Of a stretch of DNA of 33,492 nt, positions 31,223 through 33,492 are shown piece after piece. The stretch comes from DASSKF01 sp035690725 (GTDB taxonomy: Bacteria; Actinomycetota; Actinomycetes; Actinomycetales; Dermatophilaceae): NCBI GenBank assembly GCA_035690725.1, contig DASSKF010000099.1, forward strand, positions 1 to 33,492. Direction: 5' to 3'. The notes under the pieces are model-generated. The model was not told the DNA's origin. It saw nothing but the letters and a program-made list of their open reading frames with translations, and searched no databases. Each line of letters opens with the position of its first letter. Within the stretch, counting starts at the first letter, position 1. Position numbers and translations under genes: made by a program.

Positions 31223-31231
31223 GGTGTTGTG
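31217..31231. promoter_or_regulatory. Candidate SufR operator
   Basis: CACAA-N5-TTGTG is a perfect 5-bp inverted repeat. It covers the -10-like CACAAT and the expected transcription start of sufR. A repressor bound here would block the suf operon, as expected for autoregulation by SufR. Confidence 0.6.
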
Positions 31232-31234
31232 TTT

Positions 31235-32008
31235 ATGAGCGAGCGGCTCGAGGAACGCACCCGGGACCGGGTGCGTTCTGCCGTGTCCGAACACGGACCG
31301 GTCACCGCCGCCGCCGTCGCCGAGTCCCTCGGCCTGACGCCCGCGGCCGTGCGCCGCCACCTCGACGCGCTCGCCGAGGAGGGGGCGATCGAGGAGCACG
31401 AGGTCGCGACCGGTCACCGGGGCCGTGGCCGCCCCGCCCGTGCCTACGTGCTGTCCGAGGCCGGTCACCGGTCGATGCAGAGCACGTATGACGGAGTGGC
31501 CACCGCCGCGATCCGGTTCCTGGCCGAGCGCGCGGGGGAGGACGCCGTCGAGGCGTTCGCGCGCGAGCGGGTCGCCGAGCTCGAGGAGCGGCTCGCCCGC
31601 AGCCTCGCCGGCACCGAGGACGACCCGGCCGCCCGGACCCCCGCGCTGGTCACCGCGCTGAGCGCGGAAGGCTACGCCGCCTCGGCCCGTCCCGTCGGCC
31701 AGGGGACGCCGCTGTCGGGCGTGCAGCTGTGCCAGGGGCACTGCCCCATCAAGGACGTCGCCGCGGAGTTCCCGCAGTTCTGCGAGGCGGAGACCGACGC
31801 GCTGTCCCGCCTGCTGGGGGTCCACGTCCAGCGGCTCGCGACCCTCGCCCACGGCGACCACGTCTGCACCACGTTCGTGCCCACGCCCCCGGTGCCGCGG
31901 GGCAGGAGCGGTGCTGCCGACCCGAGCCGGGCCGGACCCGGAGGCACCGCCACGACCGACCCCCCGACCATGCACGAGAACACCCACAAGGAAAGGGCCT
32001 CTCGATGA
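31235..32008 (+). CDS. sufR: SufR Fe-S-sensing transcriptional repressor
   Basis: SufR is a DeoR/ArsR-like winged-helix regulator that binds an Fe-S cluster and represses the suf operon when clusters are sufficient. The 257-residue product has an N-terminal HTH at about 15-60 (TAAAVAESLGLTPAAVRRHL). Four Cys suit a cluster site: Cys166 and Cys170 (LCQGHCP, CX3C), Cys183 (PQFCEAE, 12 residues later) and Cys211 (GDHVCTT). The C-terminal ~40 residues are Pro/Gly-rich. ATG at 31235 is the conservative start; GTG at 31229 would be the first codon of a leaderless mRNA. The stop overlaps sufB (ATGA). It is the first gene of the suf operon, as is typical for actinobacteria. Confidence 0.95.
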   Translation: MSERLEERTRDRVRSAVSEHGPVTAAAVAESLGLTPAAVRRHLDALAEEGAIEEHEVATGHRGRGRPARAYVLSEAGHRSMQSTYDGVATAAIRFLAERAGEDAVEAFARERVAELEERLARSLAGTEDDPAARTPALVTALSAEGYAASARPVGQGTPLSGVQLCQGHCPIKDVAAEFPQFCEAETDALSRLLGVHVQRLATLAHGDHVCTTFVPTPPVPRGRSGAADPSRAGPGGTATTDPPTMHENTHKERASR

Positions 32009-33426
32009 GCACCAACGTTGAAGAGCTCAACCCGGCGCTGAAGGAGTTCGGCGGCTACCAGTACGGCTGGGCCGACTCTGATGACGCAGGCGCCGCCGCC
32101 AGAAGGGGCCTCGACGAGGAGGTCGTCCGCGACATCTCGTCGAAGAAGAACGAGCCGGAGTGGATGACCAAGCGGCGGCTCAAGGCCCTGCGGCTGTTCG
32201 ACAAGAAGCCGATGCCGAACTGGGGCTCCGACCTGACCGGGATCGACTTCCAGAACATCAAGTACTTCGTGAAGTCGACCGAGTCCCAGGCCGCCAGCTG
32301 GGACGAGCTCCCCGAGGACATCCGCAACACCTACGACCGGCTGGGCATCCCCGAGGCGGAGAAGCAGCGGCTGATCGCCGGGGTCGCGGCGCAGTACGAG
32401 TCCGAGGTCGTCTACCACCAGATCCGCGAGGACCTGGAGGCGCAGGGTGTCATCTTCGTCGACACGGACACGGGTCTGCGGGAGCACGAGGACCTGTTCC
32501 GGGAGTACTTCGGCTCGGTGATTCCCGCCGGCGACAACAAGTTCGCCGCCCTCAACACCTCCGTGTGGTCCGGCGGCTCGTTCGTCTACGTGCCCCCGGG
32601 CGTGCACGTCGACATCCCGCTGCAGGCCTACTTCCGGATCAACACCGAGAACATGGGCCAGTTCGAGCGGACGCTGATCATCGCCGACGAGGACTCCTAC
32701 GTCCACTACGTGGAGGGATGCACCGCCCCGATCTACAAGAGTGACTCGCTGCACTCCGCCGTCGTCGAGATCGTGTGCAAGAAGAACGCCCGGGTGCGCT
32801 ACACCACGATCCAGAACTGGTCGAACAACGTCTACAACCTGGTCACCAAGCGGGCCACCTGCGCCGAGGGCGCCACGATGGAGTGGGTCGACGGCAACAT
32901 CGGGTCCAAGGTGACGATGAAGTACCCGTCGGTGTTCCTGCTCGGTGAGCACGCCAAGGGCGAGACCCTGTCGATCGCGTTCGCCGGCGAGGACCAGCAC
33001 CAGGACGCGGGCGCCAAGATGGTGCACGCCGCGCCCTACACCTCCTCGAGCATCGTCTCCAAGTCGGTGGCGCGCGGCGGCGGGCGCACGTCGTACCGCG
33101 GCCTCGTGCAGGTGATGGACGGTGCCCACCACAGCAAGGCGACGGTGCGCTGCGACGCGCTGCTCGTCGACCAGATCAGCCGGTCGGACACCTACCCCTA
33201 CGTCGACATCCGCGAGGACGACGTGCAGATGGGGCACGAGGCGACCGTCTCCAAGATCGGTGACGACCAGCTGTTCTACCTGATGCAGCGCGGCCTCACC
33301 GAGGAGGAGGCCATGGCGATGATCGTGCGCGGGTTCATCGAGCCCATCGCACGTGAGCTGCCGATGGAGTACGCGCTGGAGCTGAACCGCCTGATCGAGA
33401 TGCAGATGGAAGGAGCCGTCGGCTGA
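32005..33426 (+). CDS. sufB: Fe-S cluster assembly scaffold SufB
   Basis: SufB, with SufC and SufD, forms the scaffold on which Fe-S clusters are built. The 473-residue product shows the family sequence throughout, for example GIDFQNIKYFVKSTE and the beta-helix core with SFVYVPPGVHVDIPLQAYFR. VHYVEGCTAPIYKSDSLHSA, RYTTIQNWSNNVYNLVTKRA and RTSYRGLVQV follow, then the C-terminal helices ending LPMEYALELNRLIEMQMEGA. No intein is present, although SufB is a known intein host in mycobacteria. The ATG overlaps the sufR stop, with GAAAGGG about 8 nt upstream. The stop overlaps the next start by 1 nt (TGATG). Confidence 0.98.
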   Translation: MSTNVEELNPALKEFGGYQYGWADSDDAGAAARRGLDEEVVRDISSKKNEPEWMTKRRLKALRLFDKKPMPNWGSDLTGIDFQNIKYFVKSTESQAASWDELPEDIRNTYDRLGIPEAEKQRLIAGVAAQYESEVVYHQIREDLEAQGVIFVDTDTGLREHEDLFREYFGSVIPAGDNKFAALNTSVWSGGSFVYVPPGVHVDIPLQAYFRINTENMGQFERTLIIADEDSYVHYVEGCTAPIYKSDSLHSAVVEIVCKKNARVRYTTIQNWSNNVYNLVTKRATCAEGATMEWVDGNIGSKVTMKYPSVFLLGEHAKGETLSIAFAGEDQHQDAGAKMVHAAPYTSSSIVSKSVARGGGRTSYRGLVQVMDGAHHSKATVRCDALLVDQISRSDTYPYVDIREDDVQMGHEATVSKIGDDQLFYLMQRGLTEEEAMAMIVRGFIEPIARELPMEYALELNRLIEMQMEGAVG

Positions 33427-33492
33427 TGACGGTTGTTGATGATGCGGCACGCCGCACCGCCGAGGCCGCCGAGGCCGTCATCCCGGACAGTT
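33426..33492 (+). CDS. sufD: Start of SufD (3' end outside window)
   Basis: Only 22 codons are visible (MTVVDDAARRTAEAAEAVIP and on). The ATG shares one base with the sufB stop. The position directly after sufB makes SufD, the SufB partner in the SufBCD scaffold, the expected gene. The short sequence itself does not prove it. Confidence 0.75.
   Translation, partial: MTVVDDAARRTAEAAEAVIPDS

Noticed and set aside
32005..33426. Possible intein in SufB, as in mycobacteria
   Set aside because: The protein is continuous and normal in length (473 residues), with no splicing-domain motifs.

Overview
The window is a very GC-rich chromosomal segment from an actinobacterium. Gene content (whiA, rbpA, opcA, an actinobacterial-type RapZ/YvcK/WhiA trio, a sufR-led suf operon) and gene order suggest a member of the Micrococcales, perhaps an Intrasporangiaceae-like genus. 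That placement is inferred from synteny and not proven here. Most genes are core metabolic or housekeeping genes, tightly packed and often with 4-base start/stop overlaps (ATGA or GTGA). No tRNA, rRNA, CRISPR array or insertion sequence was seen.

Layout. (1) 1-291: the end of a small Rieske protein. (2) 340-5240, plus strand: uvrC, rapZ, yvcK, whiA. (3) 5385-9218, plus strand: the lower-glycolysis genes gap, pgk and tpiA, then secG and rbpA. (4) 9248-17630: what looks like an accessory cassette. It holds a minus-strand pair (an MMPL-family transporter whose C-terminus resembles a degenerate ABC ATPase, overlapping a YhgE/Pip-family membrane protein with long heptad-like repeats), a divergent large LuxR/LAL regulator, and a 61-residue small protein. 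Two near-identical 21-bp palindromes, one in the divergent promoter region and one over the luxR stop codon upstream of the small gene, suggest a dedicated local regulon. (5) 17649-26109, minus strand: a six-gene pentose-phosphate operon in transcription order tkt-tal-pgi-zwf-opcA-pgl. (6) 26292-28398: convergent ctaB and ctaA, making heme O and heme A for cytochrome aa3 oxidase, separated by a striking inverted-repeat element. (7) 28575-31103: a small membrane protein, a GNAT acetyltransferase and a two-gene ABC exporter. (8) 31235-33492: sufR, sufB and the start of sufD, for Fe-S cluster assembly.

How it fits together. Regions 3 and 5 supply central carbon flux: glycolysis, plus oxidative and non-oxidative pentose phosphate reactions. 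Regions 6 and 8 supply heme A and Fe-S cofactors for respiration. Region 4 appears to be a cell-envelope transport/export module under its own regulator and is the least conventional part of the window.

Regulation readable from sequence. A TAGGCT hexamer recurs at -10-like positions before uvrC, gap, secG, luxR and (minus strand) tkt. Several genes (uvrC, ctaA, the GNAT, the ABC ATPase and possibly sufR) have a -10-like hexamer ending 6-7 nt before the start codon, the arrangement expected for leaderless mRNAs. A CACAA-N5-TTGTG inverted repeat overlapping the sufR promoter is a good candidate for the SufR operator.
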